63,165 bases of DNA from Paraphysoderma sedebokerense (GCA_025602915.1 JAHLJZ010000117.1:1-63165); one strand, 5' to 3'; positions 47,104 through 60,519 are shown, numbered from the stretch's first letter. Numbers and translations: made by a program. Notes: a model not told the origin generated them from the sequence alone.

Positions 47104-49522
47104 TCACCAATACGTTTTGAATTCTTCGAATGAATACCCGATCAAAGCATAATTCTCCTTTAAACAAACCTTTTCACCCCATACTTCATTCCACAACACT
47201 GCGACTTTACTTTTTGATGCGAACCCCATTGATGCCATGAATGATAATGTGAATAGTATAGTATAAATAAATAGTAACGAGCCTAAAATGAATCCAATTG
47301 TGCCCTCTACTGTTTTCTTGGAATTCGGGTACCGTATTCGACCGTAGCGTTGGCCAATGATCGATGCCTGTAAGATAAAGTTTGTTAAAAAATATGTTGG
47401 AAACAATAGTACAATCAAGCAAAAACTAACCATAGTGTCCCCGATGCCTAACGTCACCGCACCTGCGATGGCAGGTAGCACAACCATCACTCCTTTCTTC
47501 TCATTTCCATTTGAATTGTTTATTCCCCCGTCATCTAAGAACGAAGCAAGCCAAAGAGGCACAGCACAACCTAAGAGAAGATATATATGACTAATAATGG
47601 CAGGGCCAGTGTCTCGTTCGTCCAAGAATTTGGAGAGTGATTGGTGAAGCTGATATCCGAAAGGCGGGATGAGGAAGTAACGAAGGTACTCTGTGAATAT
47701 GAATAGTGATAAGGCTACACTGAAAGCGAGATGAGTGAAGCCGGACTAACATTAACACGGACGGAGTCCAAATGGGAAGCGAAAGAAAGGAAACACTGTT
47801 AGATATAAAACAAACACAAAATCAATGAGTTATCTGAAACTCACATCAGCAAAGAAAGGTGGCACTAAGACCCCAAGAGCCAGTCCGTGGAAGAATTTCC
47901 GGCGCAAATTGAGGAGTCTAGCCTGCTTTGATATTACGATTGACTGCTGATCTTTCTTCTCATCTTTAACCGACCCAGGTACAGGAAACGATGTTGCGTT
48001 GAGTGAAACCGGAAATATGAAGTAACTAATTAACAGCAAAACAATCAAATAAAAAATTATAGCGAATCTTATGGGGTACACGATGTAATTTATAAGCCTA
48101 TTGCATAGACCAGGTCAAATACCATTAACCATATGATGTTTCGACGGCCTGATCTACTTACCAAATCCACGGGTTCTCTCCTAGAAAGGCATGCACCCCT
48201 GGAGTCAAGACACCAAAAACAAAAGCAATGAATCCCAGGTAAAACACAAGACTTGCTCCCATCCATGTCTTATCGTTTACCCATCGCTTCCAAGTCGCCA
48301 GTATTAACAGCAAAGGTCGAACCTCATTTTTAATCGTTGCTTCTTTGATTACCATCGTTTGGTAATGTACACTTGTATTTCTAATCTTGGATAAAATTGG
48401 GAATGCAATTACACCCACCAGAACCATACCGATAATTAACGCTTGATGAAAAATGTAATTCGGATTTGTAGTAACGAAGTTCCCGGTTTGGTTTGGAAAC
48501 GCAAGACCCAGCGTCTGATGAATGGTGTTGAAAAATAGCAAAATGAACGCTTGAGTAATGACGGATGATTCTGCGAATGAGAAATTAAGAGAGAATGTGC
48601 GAATCAACTGTATAAACACGACTGGGGCCATGAAACCGGCAAGATATCGATTGGCTTCTAGTTATTGAGATCATGAAGTTAAGTGGATCCATAAGCGTCA
48701 ATCCATTTTTGTCATTCTTAAATTGGTATGGGTAATTCATCAAATTCAACTTACCGTCTTTACCATCGGCTTTCTGCTTTAAAGCCCCACACATAAGCAA
48801 AGTCCAGGTGAATTTAACTCCTGCGTCTACCCATCTTCTACCTTCGGATAACTTGAACACCAGAATCGACAGAGTAAGTACTCCTGCAATTAAGCAAGAC
48901 ATTATAAACATTTCTTTCCAATAGTCGATTATTTCGACTTCATACTCCTTGTATCTCAAGGTATAAGCTAGTATTGTAGCAGTGATGACTGGTACGAATG
49001 AAGTGCCGTAGATAATGCCACCATCGGCGGTTGATCTGTGCGGATATAAAGCAAAGTTAGGTATAGAGTTATATTTTCGGTAGAACAACCTTTGCCAATC
49101 ATCATTAGCAATTCACTATTACCTAAAATACACCTTTAATCGCCCTGTGTTGTTGTATGAGTGATTTAATATTCCACCAATGATGGAGAGAATGAACATA
49201 TCTATGCCGTTCCATCAATAATTCAATACAGTCCGAATATAAAGAAGTTAAGTCAATCTGTCAGTCAACTCTGCATGCTTATCTGGTGGCCATAACCAAC
49301 AGAACAACAAGATTATTACGGAATCATACAGATAACATGTTTCTTCATTTCTTCATGAGGTGACGCTGGATATAAGGACTTCCAAAGATTCCAAGAGCTC
49401 CATGAGGTAATAAATATAATCAATCCGGTTTCAACGATGCTTGGCTTTGGCTGTACAGATGATTGAGCGCTAGATATTGGTTTTGTCGTCTGACATGGGG
49501 AATCGGCCGACTTCGATGACAT
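47104..49522 (-). CDS. SEC59: Dolichol kinase (626 aa), tandem copy 1
   Basis: CTP-dependent dolichol kinase of the ER membrane (EC 2.7.1.108), which makes dolichyl phosphate for N-glycosylation, O-mannosylation and GPI anchors. Exons: 49522-49330, 49201-49123, 49035-48755, 48657-48162, 48097-47845, 47745-47431 and 47367-47104. The N-terminal half is a run of membrane helices. The family core follows: ARLLNLRRKFFHGLA, then FLDERDTGPAIISHIYLL, and the CTP-binding loop LGIGDTM/ASIIGQRYGRIR with KKTVEGT (about residues 534-564, split by the last intron). C-terminal acidic and aromatic tail as in yeast Sec59. All phases fit. Somewhat longer than yeast Sec59, owing to N-terminal helices. Confidence 0.93.
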
Positions 49523-49991
49523 GTTTCGGATGAAGCTCTAATGTGTATAGTTGCGAATCTCTCTTCATGTACGATATTTCTGCATCATTTTAAGTATTCT
49601 CTTTCGTTATCTTGGCGGATAATACAACTTTGAAAAACGTAACTTCCTGAATTTGCCCTAGTTATCTGTCGCGGTTGATACAAGGAGACTTTTTGGAACA
49701 ATGAATCGACGCTTTCCAGTTTCAGCACCCAACTCACAATTATATTACCGCTTCTTGCTTCGAAGATGATACCAAAGATTATGAATGATTATGTTATGCA
49801 GGACGATGCAACTTTTAATGGTTCAACTGATTTATTCAGATCAATTTAAGGGGAAGGAAACTGCGGCCGAAGACATGGCCGAGAATTGAATTTGATGTTC
49901 ACGCATATATACAAAGACCAGATACTCAAATACAAAATAAATATATACAGTTCATGCGGCAGTCACGGAAACAATCAAAGGCCGCATATGT
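49523..49991. promoter_or_regulatory. SEC59 upstream spacer
   Basis: 469 bp with the dolichol kinase promoter and the 3' flank of the Gly-rich gene. Nothing else seen. Recurs at 60520-60988. Confidence 0.4.
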
Positions 49992-50635
49992 TTAAAAACC
50001 CTCGTCATTACTTGGGGCCGGATCGACTCTTCCACCATCACCACTTTTGCCAGGAGGAGGAGGACCTCTTAATCCGCCTCCATTTCTTTGCCCATTACCA
50101 CCGTTACCACCATTGCTAGGAGCAGGAGCTGATGCTCTGTCTCCATTGTTACCATTGTCACCTTTACGTCCACCAGATCTCCCTATATTACGACCGCCAT
50201 CTCCATTGCGTGGAGGGCCCGGAAGACGCCCAGATGGAGTATCCCCGCCAGGCGCCTCTCTACCTCCACCACCGACTAAACCTGGATTGCCTTCTCTACG
50301 GTTATCTCCCCTGATGATACACGTTTGATTATTTTCCTATCCAAAGCGAGATCCGTCTGTACCGACTTCAGTTGCCTCGTTTGACTCGCAAATAGGAAAA
50401 TTTTGAGGACTGATAATTCCCAAAAGATGAAAGAAATGAAAATATGATTAGACCTTGATAATACATTATAAGATATGAACGCTCTCGATAGTAATCAGAA
50501 GAATGTAAAATGACGGAATGAACATTTGTATTCTAGCAACTAACCTTCTTTGGTACAAATTAGCTGGCCTGCTGTACCCAGGGACGGCAGACAGAGCATT
50601 GATCAATAAAGGGTACCAAGGATTGTGAATTTCAT
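49992..50635 (-). CDS. Glycine-rich low-complexity protein (5' exons uncertain), tandem copy 1
   Basis: The last exon (about 50336-49992) encodes a Gly/Pro/Asn/Arg-rich chain: QTCIIRGDNRREGNPG, then repeated GG, GNGG and PPR blocks, ending DPAPSNDEGF. The likely start is ATG 50635 (MKFTIL), 94 bp downstream of a TATA box. Read straight on, that frame meets TGA after ten codons, then resumes as a hydrophobic stretch (SMLCLPSLGTAGQL) like a signal peptide. A 45-bp GT-AG intron (50616-50572) would remove the TGA. I could not join the second and last exons in phase, so the model is incomplete. Such proteins are often secreted wall or matrix components; that is an inference from composition only. 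Confidence 0.5.
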
Positions 50636-50728
50636 TTCAATGTTGACGATTGCAGCAATAGATGTAGGTTTTTGTGTTGTTTTGTGAGGAGAAGTTGTGG
50701 TGATGGATTACTACAAAGATAACCCATC

Positions 50729-50736
50729 TATTTATA
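50729..50736 (-). promoter_or_regulatory. TATA box of the Gly-rich gene
   Basis: TATAAATA on the minus strand, about 94 bp before ATG 50635. Same site at 61726-61733 in copy 2. Confidence 0.45.
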
Positions 50737-51925
50737 CCTCTTCGCGGGAGGGGAGTGCATATAATAATATAGTTTAGGTATGTTCTATTTCATTCATGTG
50801 TAATAGACAACACCACCCATCCAGTCTATCTGCAAGGAGCTGTTTGTCGTATCTCAGCTTTGGGGGCTTGCAAAGCGAGTCGATTATAATGCGTTAATAA
50901 TCTCGACTTTTAAACTTAAGCTTACAATAATCTTGCGTTAGTCCAGTTAGCAGTTGTGGTCATTTATCGAGTCTGTTACTTTTTAAGTAAATTGCGTTTT
51001 GAACCTTTTAATCAAGTTTTCATTGTTTAAATTTATTTCTTAATTCAGTGCACAATCTTCTATACAAGTTTGGTCACGGTCAATATTAATGTTCATTAGG
51101 TTGCTATAATCAAAGGAGAAATTAGCTTGTGAAGCGGTCAGAACATATGTCCAGCCCTTCTACAGAAGCACGGAAAGATTATTAATGCATCAAATCGATT
51201 TGGAGAACGAAATAGCTTGGTCGGTGTTCTGCGAATTAGATCCTGAATGAAAGGAGCTCATGAGTAAAATCAGTATCTTCACAAATACGTTTGAAAAAGC
51301 TTCATCAATCTCCTAATTCAATGTCACACCACAATTTCTGCACGCAGATATTGACGTTGAAATATTTCGAACTCTATAATGCTAAAGTTATGATATCTAG
51401 GCGTCATCAATGATCATTCATATAGCCACGGTGAATTCCCAGTTCAACTTCTGCTCTGGGTTATGAAAATGACCATATATTGACATAAATGATGTATTTT
51501 GAAAAAGTTACACTCGAAACCATTTGACTTAAGATTATTCCTATCAAAGGAAAATGGAGAGACAGCATTCTTTTTCTACACATTAACCACGGCCTTTGCG
51601 AGATATTTTAAGTTTCATTGATTTCGTCAAGATAGATTCAAATAATGCCTGATGAATAATCAAGAAGAAATAATAATTATTGATATTCTCAGACGATGTA
51701 GGCAATGCCCATGATGCATTAAACCTGGAATCCAAGTTGAAAGTTTCCAAATAATATGAATGAAATGTACAGCCTCCAAGTCGAACATGAAGAAGTCAAA
51801 AAAGCGTTAATCCTACTTGCTTTCTTTCGATCATGCACATCGTTAAATATCATTCTACATTAATATATAGACAGGTTTCAAAAATTAAATATTTATAACA
51901 GATTCATCATACTATAGAATACATC
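50737..51925. other. AT-rich spacer between Gly-rich and collagen-like genes
   Basis: 1.2 kb with no frame of note on either strand. Probably the distal promoter of the Gly-rich gene and 3' flank of the collagen-like gene. Recurs at 61734-62922. Confidence 0.5.
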
Positions 51926-52168
51926 TTAGAATGAGTCGCCGTCCGCTCCGTCTCCACCATTGCCTCCATCTTCACCTGGATTCCCACCTTGCCCGCCATT
52001 ACCACCAGGAGCACCACCATTACTACCGTTTCCACCAGGAGCACCAGGATTTCCACCATTACCTCCATTTCCACCAGGAGCACCGGGAGCGCCAGGATTT
52101 CCTCCTCTACCTCCATTACCTCCAGGAGCACCAGGAGCACCAGGATTCCCGCCCCTACCGCCGTTACC
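51926..52168 (-). CDS. Collagen-like Gly-rich protein, 3' end only, cut at the duplication junction
   Basis: The minus strand reads 80 residues and a stop at 51926-51928. Units are GNGGRGGNPGAPGAPG (twice, 48 bp each), then GNGGNGGNPGAPG, GNGSNGGAPG, GNGGQGGNPGEDG, ending GDGADGDSF. GAPGAPG stretches follow the Gly-X-Y rule, but GNGG interrupts it, so a true collagen triple helix is doubtful. The 5' part is absent: upstream sequence switches without warning to the NmrA-like leader of copy 2. The gene is therefore broken by the junction, or the junction is false and the gene continues in missing repeats. Confidence 0.7.
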   Translation of the reverse strand, partial: GNGGRGGNPGAPGAPGGNGGRGGNPGAPGAPGGNGGNGGNPGAPGGNGSNGGAPGGNGGQGGNPGEDGGNGGDGADGDSF

Positions 52169-52201
52169 CCTCCGTAGTTTTCAACAGATATCCCACGAAA
52201 A

Positions 52202-53671
52202 ATGTTTAGCCTTTTCTCGTCCAAGAGCGATGTCTTTATCTGTAACGGTAAATTAGTTCAACAATTCAAATGAGGCGTGTAGTGAGCGACTAATGAATGC
52301 AAACCCTTTTATTTCAATTTTCGTCATTTTAATTTATAGCCGACTTCATCACTGGTTTGTACTCTCCTGAATTTTGAAAGTGGAAGGATTGGTTGGGGTA
52401 ATTGTAATTGTTCATACATGAACAATATACTGACAACGATGATTACTCGACCTTAGGATTCTACGTGGCAAGAGGTGTACATGACTCCAACAAGTTTAAC
52501 AAAGTAATTTGCGGTGTTTCCAACTTGGAAGGTAGTAATATTACAGTCTTTCTATTGCCTTCATTCATCATATCAAATTGTTGACAATGATTGAATTTCG
52601 TAGACGAATTCTCAAAAGAATTAGAACGTCTTGGATGTGAATTGCGAGAATGGAATCTCGAGGATAGGACTTCCATTCAAAGAGCAATGCAAGGAGTTGA
52701 AAACATGGTTTTATCGTTCTATTGGAATGATAAAGTCGAAGATCAATGTAACATGATGCTAGAGGTATGACCCCTATTGTCAATATTTAAAATTATTGAT
52801 TCGTTTTAACAGCCGTTGATTAATCATGAGTTTTGATATCAGGCTATTCACGCTGCTCAGGTAAAAAATGTTGTCCTTTGGTCCACCATGGCTCTTGAAC
52901 AGGCCCGAGGAAAAGAGTTCAAGCAGCTTATGATTGCGAAGAGATGCGAAGATTTGGTTGCTAAAAGCGGTATCCAAAATTTTTGCATTGCTCGCATTAC
53001 TACCAGCCATCAATCGTTTGTAATCATGAATCATGGAATATGACACGATAGCATCCAATAACGCCGGATGTTTTATATTTCTGTTTGTAGGTTGTTCTAT
53101 CTTAGTCGCTGGATCCAAGATCAAGGCATTCTTCCTATGGCCACCGGTCGCGGAAAGACTGCTATTGTCAACCTCCATGACTGTGGCATTGCTACCGCCA
53201 ACATTTTGGCCAGCTCGATGGAAGAACATAAGAACCAAATGTATACCTTTACCGGTCCTGAACTTATGACTGGAATGAAGTTAGTAGAACACGCGAACCG
53301 CGTTCTCCATTCCGATATCGAGTTCAGAGATATCAGTATTGAGGAGTTTAAAAAAATGATGAAAGAAATCGGCGAAGTCAGTGACGCACAAATTGATTTT
53401 GCTGCAGAATGCTGTATGCTGATGAGAGACAACAAATGGGCCATCAAGACTGATCATTTGATGAGATGTTTGGAAGGCAGAAAGCCGACCGACATTGAAA
53501 CATTTTTCAGAAATAACGCAGATTCTTTCAGGTATGATTACTGATATATGCAATTTTTCTTGCGTATTTTCATTAGCACGACATCATTGTTAATCCTTTC
53601 TTTCATCTCTTCTGCGGTACAGACCACGCGGTGGAATGATTAGAAGACTTGCATTCAAAGATGCACTTTGA
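52202..53671 (+). CDS. NmrA-like Rossmann-fold protein 2, tandem copy 2
   Basis: Identical exon structure and translation to the gene at 41205-42674. Its 5' context differs: only 33 bp of native leader remain before the ATG, then the collagen-like minisatellite of copy 1. If the junction is real, this copy has lost its promoter and may be silent or driven by foreign DNA. Confidence 0.8.
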
Positions 53672-54453
53672 GTTGTTGTCAAAAGATGCATGGGGGCGAC
53701 GGACATCTAAAATAGCAGAAGACGAGGTTGACTGAAATAAAGAAGAATGAGTGAGATTACTACAGTTTCGCAGCTGCAAGGTTTTGCCCCATGCGACCTC
53801 CAAATCCTGTATTAAATATACACCCTTATTGATTCCAATGAGGAGGATTGGTTTTGTCTGAATTGTCTTCTGTTTCAATTCGGAAATTGGGGACAGGTAG
53901 AATCACGTGACCCATTGATCTGCAGCGCGACTCACCGAGTCACCGCTAGACCAACATGGCTTTTGATGCCGTTGCAATTTTGATCGATTGCCGGTTTGAT
54001 GCGCAACTGATAAATGAAATGGATATCAGCTCATCCGCAGGAGGAATTGTAATAGATAAGCGGAAATAGCTGGCAATCTGTATCTGTGGACTCAACGCAT
54101 CTCTCCGTTGAGTTATCCGTATCTCGGATCAGCATAGTATAGATTTTTAAACCCCTTGAGATTGACATTCTCGCCCGCACGACTTTTTAAGCATTTCGCC
54201 ACGCCCGAGTGTTGCCCTGCCGCCGACAAGAGTCAGAATCATCTCTCTGGAAGAATACATCGTCTAAAGTATACTTCCATTGCATCCCTCTTAACCCTCG
54301 TAAACAAATTATATTGCACAAGGCTCATCTCTGACAATCAGATTTAATATTTGCGTTGTCTTGATCTCCCTGTCATCCCCCTTTTCTTTGCCGGGGCCGT
54401 TTTTCGTGAATTCATTAGAATCGATCTGTCCATCTTCAAAATAGCCAGAAGCC

Positions 54454-57190
54454 ATGTCGCAGCAAGACAAGAAAAAAGACATCAGGTCAATAAGGAGACC
54501 TTGGTTATTCGAAGTGGCATGGGAAGTCGCAAATAAAGGTTAGGGCTTTGATTCATATCTTCTCGTTGTTGGCGTTGCTTTTGTTCCTTCTGGATTTATT
54601 CTTGCATGAAATTGAACCATCACTCATTACATGAATGTTGTGAAGCTTTCTGAAAAATTGGCAGTACGCAGTCTTTGCGGATCTGTCGACTGGTCTCATT
54701 ATTCACAGATCTGTCCCTTATGACTCTATATTAATGTGGCGAATCAGCTAACCACCGCCATGTTTGTTTACTTTGGTTCTGCAGTTGGCGGTATTTATAC
54801 TGTACTCAAAACCAAGGCTGCAGTGACTGTTCAGGAATATGGGGAACGCTATATTCTTGTCGGCCCGCTCTCATACAAAACTGCCCCTCTTGAGGTGGAA
54901 AACGTTGATCCCGGGACAATCTCCCTGGAACTTCGTGATTCGTTGAACATAATGGCCTCACAAGGAATCAAATATATATTTGGTAGATGGTTGATCGAAG
55001 GCGCACCGCATGTGCTCCTCTTTGATGTCGGAAGTGGTTATTTCAAATGTAATGAATGGAAAGGAGATCTCTGGAATCTCGCTTCTATTCCGAGTCCGGC
55101 TGGAGACCACGAAACGAACGAGTCAATTGTTTTTGGTTATATTGTTGCTTGGTTTATGGGAGAGGTTTGTAGATTTGTACTTTGATTTCTGTTCATGCTG
55201 AATTCTAACATGACGACACTCGCTTCCGTCATCCTAGTTTGTGCACCGACAAAGAAATACTGCTGTCATTGCTCACTTCCACGAATGGCTTGCTTCGGTT
55301 GGTCTAACCCTCATCAAGAAGCGCCAACTCGATGTAGCAACCATTTTCACAACGCACGCCACGTTGCTGGGACGATATCTCTGCGCTGGATCTGTGGACT
55401 TTTACAATAATCTGCGAGAGTTCGACGTCGATATGGAAGCCGGCAAAAGAGGAATTTATCATCGCTACTGTATTGAACGTGCTGCCGCTCATTGCGCAGA
55501 TGTATTCACTACTGTCAGTCACATCACAGCTTATGAAGCTGAACATCTCTTGAAAAGAAAACCAGGTATGTCTCCCCCTCGTTTGAAGACTGGTTACTTG
55601 CGAATGCGGTCACTGACTGTTCATCTTCCATCGCAGATGGCGTACTTCCGAATGGTCTCAATATCACTAAGTTCTCTGCTGTCCACGAATTTCAAAATCT
55701 GCACGCTTTGAACAAGGAAAAAATTCATGACTTTGTGCGGGGCCACTTCTATGGTCATTATGATTTTGAATTAGACAATACTCTCTACTTCTTCACCGCC
55801 GGACGATACGAATATAGAAACAAGGGTGTCGACATGTATCTGGAGGGCTTGAATCGTACGTGAATCCTTGGATTTTGAGTAGTGGGAGATTGATTTTCCT
55901 GACCCATCCTGTTTCTTCTTTCAGGACTAAACGATCGACTCAAAGCTTATAATTCTCCTGTTACTGTGGTTGCATTCGTCATTATGCCGGCAGCGACCAA
56001 CAATTTCGCAGTGGAAGCCTTGAAGGGGCAAGCCGTAATCAAGCAGCTGAATGAAACAGTCAGCGAAATCCAAAAGAAGATTGGTAAACGGGTCTTTGAA
56101 CAAGCTGCTCGGTACGCTTACAATGATTAGGTTTTATTTTACTACTGTTTCTAATTATTTCTAACAATAACTTTTTCCAGTGGCCATCTTCCGGCTTCGC
56201 AGGATCTGTTGACTGCAGAAGACATGGTTCTCCTTAAACGTCGAATCTTCACTCTCCGTCGCGACACTCTTCCTCCTGTGGTTACCCATAACATGGCAGA
56301 TGATTCTCATGATCCTATTTTAAATCAAATCCGTCGTTTACAGTTATTTAATCATTCAAGTGATCGTGTGAAGGTCGTCTATCATCCAGAATTTCTAAAT
56401 AGTAACAATCCACTATTTGGGTTGGACTATGAAGACTTTGTTCGTGGTTGTCATCTAGGAGTGTTCCCAAGTTACTATGAACCTTGGTACGATTTACTTT
56501 CTTTTTAATATATATATCCGTGACCATTTTCGTAACCTTATGATGACTTTTAGGGGATACACCCCGGCAGAATGTACTGTCATGGGTGTTCCGAGTATCA
56601 CTACTAATCTCTCTGGTTTCGGATGCTACATGGAAGAGATCATTGAAACACCGAGTGACTACGGTATTTACATTGTCGATCGTAGACTCAAATCAGTCGA
56701 AGAATCCGTCCAGCAGTTAGCCGACACGATGTTACAATTTTGTTTGAAAACCAGACGACAACGTATCAACTTGCGTAACCGTACTGAACGATTATCCGAT
56801 ATTTTGGATTGGAAGAGAATGGGATTAGAATATATCAAGGCCAGACAGTTAGCGTTAAGACGAAAATACCCTAAATCGTTCTCTGAGGATGATTTTGAAT
56901 TAGAAGAAGAGTTTAGAAAGAGTCAAAAAGTTCCAAGACCGTTGAGCGCCCCCGGTAGTCCAAGAACTAAAGGATTCAGCGATAATATGATTGAAGGTGA
57001 ATTTGACGAAAGAGTAAGAGAGAAATTGGACGATTTGAATGTCGGTTCAGATGTTGGCGGGTATGGTTCAGTCGGTGGATCTGTGAACGGTGACGAAGAG
57101 GAGGAAGATGTTAGAAGCGAGGAAGTTAAAATCGAGTTCAAGAAGAGACCGATGACTCCAGATTATGCCATCAACGCTACTGAGCCATAA
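54454..57190 (+). CDS. GSY1: Glycogen synthase, tandem copy 2
   Basis: Same protein and introns as 43457-46193, including full upstream spacer, so it would be expressed normally if the duplication is real. Gene dosage of glycogen synthase would then be doubled. Confidence 0.9.
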
Positions 57191-58100
57191 GGAAAAAAGG
57201 GGATTGTTTGTGGAGATGATATTGGAGGTGGAACTACTTCTATTACTTTTCGTGTTGTCTTTTCTTGTCTTTCGTTCATTGTATCATTACTGTAGCATTA
57301 GCGCATATAACTTTTGTCGTTATAATTACTTTTTTGTCATTGTACTTTTATAACATGTAGGCTTTATTGCATTTTGTGTTTCTTGTGTTATTTTCCATTT
57401 TGTCACTCCGTTCTTTTTGTACTTTTTTTGTATCAATCACAAATAGCTGAAACAGATGTAATGTTGTCCTACAGTACAGTGCCCCGCAAACCTCAATTCC
57501 AGGGGACGAAGAAAGGATATACAGAAGGTGAACATGAAGTGGCAACAATTCAGTGCATCAAGCTTCTACGATCTCCACAGAAACAGATTGACCTGCATTC
57601 ACATATTCCAGAAAGAAGATGCTACATTAATATTACAATGACGGCTTACGTTTCAAAAAATACATTGTGAGCAAAATTTTCATCCGCTAGATTTCATATC
57701 ACTCTTCCATCCTGAAAATCACATGCACTACCACGTTACAGCAAATAATCAAAGATGATTCAGCTCATTTAACAACTCTACATGAATCCATTAAGAAGAC
57801 AGATAAACATGAAAACGGGTATAAACAGATTATCGAATTGGTGACTAACGGATTCTAATAGACCTTTTTGGTGGAATTAGATTAGAAGGTCGGCAGTGAT
57901 AATTCAGTCAAGAAAGTATACGAAAGAACAGGGGATAAAACTGTACCTGTTAATGCCACTGAGAATACAACTGCATGAAACTGATCAGCATGGACCGACG
58001 ATCGAACGTAGAAAGTAAAGCGAGAGTAGTTTGATAGATTCAGAACGTAAGAAAAGAGGCATTCATTAATTTGAGTAGGTACGACTGTCGCGATACTCCA

Positions 58101-60519
58101 TCACCAATACGTTTTGAATTCTTCGAATGAATACCCGATCAAAGCATAATTCTCCTTTAAACAAACCTTTTCACCCCATACTTCATTCCACAACACTGCG
58201 ACTTTACTTTTTGATGCGAACCCCATTGATGCCATGAATGATAATGTGAATAGTATAGTATAAATAAATAGTAACGAGCCTAAAATGAATCCAATTGTGC
58301 CCTCTACTGTTTTCTTGGAATTCGGGTACCGTATTCGACCGTAGCGTTGGCCAATGATCGATGCCTGTAAGATAAAGTTTGTTAAAAAATATGTTGGAAA
58401 CAATAGTACAATCAAGCAAAAACTAACCATAGTGTCCCCGATGCCTAACGTCACCGCACCTGCGATGGCAGGTAGCACAACCATCACTCCTTTCTTCTCA
58501 TTTCCATTTGAATTGTTTATTCCCCCGTCATCTAAGAACGAAGCAAGCCAAAGAGGCACAGCACAACCTAAGAGAAGATATATATGACTAATAATGGCAG
58601 GGCCAGTGTCTCGTTCGTCCAAGAATTTGGAGAGTGATTGGTGAAGCTGATATCCGAAAGGCGGGATGAGGAAGTAACGAAGGTACTCTGTGAATATGAA
58701 TAGTGATAAGGCTACACTGAAAGCGAGATGAGTGAAGCCGGACTAACATTAACACGGACGGAGTCCAAATGGGAAGCGAAAGAAAGGAAACACTGTTAGA
58801 TATAAAACAAACACAAAATCAATGAGTTATCTGAAACTCACATCAGCAAAGAAAGGTGGCACTAAGACCCCAAGAGCCAGTCCGTGGAAGAATTTCCGGC
58901 GCAAATTGAGGAGTCTAGCCTGCTTTGATATTACGATTGACTGCTGATCTTTCTTCTCATCTTTAACCGACCCAGGTACAGGAAACGATGTTGCGTTGAG
59001 TGAAACCGGAAATATGAAGTAACTAATTAACAGCAAAACAATCAAATAAAAAATTATAGCGAATCTTATGGGGTACACGATGTAATTTATAAGCCTATTG
59101 CATAGACCAGGTCAAATACCATTAACCATATGATGTTTCGACGGCCTGATCTACTTACCAAATCCACGGGTTCTCTCCTAGAAAGGCATGCACCCCTGGA
59201 GTCAAGACACCAAAAACAAAAGCAATGAATCCCAGGTAAAACACAAGACTTGCTCCCATCCATGTCTTATCGTTTACCCATCGCTTCCAAGTCGCCAGTA
59301 TTAACAGCAAAGGTCGAACCTCATTTTTAATCGTTGCTTCTTTGATTACCATCGTTTGGTAATGTACACTTGTATTTCTAATCTTGGATAAAATTGGGAA
59401 TGCAATTACACCCACCAGAACCATACCGATAATTAACGCTTGATGAAAAATGTAATTCGGATTTGTAGTAACGAAGTTCCCGGTTTGGTTTGGAAACGCA
59501 AGACCCAGCGTCTGATGAATGGTGTTGAAAAATAGCAAAATGAACGCTTGAGTAATGACGGATGATTCTGCGAATGAGAAATTAAGAGAGAATGTGCGAA
59601 TCAACTGTATAAACACGACTGGGGCCATGAAACCGGCAAGATATCGATTGGCTTCTAGTTATTGAGATCATGAAGTTAAGTGGATCCATAAGCGTCAATC
59701 CATTTTTGTCATTCTTAAATTGGTATGGGTAATTCATCAAATTCAACTTACCGTCTTTACCATCGGCTTTCTGCTTTAAAGCCCCACACATAAGCAAAGT
59801 CCAGGTGAATTTAACTCCTGCGTCTACCCATCTTCTACCTTCGGATAACTTGAACACCAGAATCGACAGAGTAAGTACTCCTGCAATTAAGCAAGACATT
59901 ATAAACATTTCTTTCCAATAGTCGATTATTTCGACTTCATACTCCTTGTATCTCAAGGTATAAGCTAGTATTGTAGCAGTGATGACTGGTACGAATGAAG
60001 TGCCGTAGATAATGCCACCATCGGCGGTTGATCTGTGCGGATATAAAGCAAAGTTAGGTATAGAGTTATATTTTCGGTAGAACAACCTTTGCCAATCATC
60101 ATTAGCAATTCACTATTACCTAAAATACACCTTTAATCGCCCTGTGTTGTTGTATGAGTGATTTAATATTCCACCAATGATGGAGAGAATGAACATATCT
60201 ATGCCGTTCCATCAATAATTCAATACAGTCCGAATATAAAGAAGTTAAGTCAATCTGTCAGTCAACTCTGCATGCTTATCTGGTGGCCATAACCAACAGA
60301 ACAACAAGATTATTACGGAATCATACAGATAACATGTTTCTTCATTTCTTCATGAGGTGACGCTGGATATAAGGACTTCCAAAGATTCCAAGAGCTCCAT
60401 GAGGTAATAAATATAATCAATCCGGTTTCAACGATGCTTGGCTTTGGCTGTACAGATGATTGAGCGCTAGATATTGGTTTTGTCGTCTGACATGGGGAAT
60501 CGGCCGACTTCGATGACAT
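58101..60519 (-). CDS. SEC59: Dolichol kinase, tandem copy 2
   Basis: Same protein and seven exons as 47104-49522 (+10,997). Flanks are complete, so nothing in the sequence suggests loss of function. Confidence 0.9.

Larger units (their letters stand above)
41172..52168. repeat. Tandem duplication unit, copy 1 (10,997 bp)
   Basis: The first of two head-to-t tail copies. Every coding frame recurs in copy 2 at +10,997 with the same translation, and I saw no base difference where I compared. The left edge is 33 bp before the NmrA-like ATG. The right edge cuts a collagen-like coding minisatellite. At the join, ccgttacc abuts cctccgtag; only the two bases before tccgtag (cc) are shared by both flanks. 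Confidence 0.97.

Noticed and set aside
50047-50328. Plus-strand proline-rich frame (93 codons)
   Set aside because: Antisense of the Gly-rich coding exon; GGN codons read backwards give Pro. The sense strand has the stop, TATA box and splice signals.
51931-52256. Plus-strand Pro- and His-rich frames over the collagen-like region
   Set aside because: Shadows of the minus-strand Gly-rich repeat, and they run across the duplication junction.
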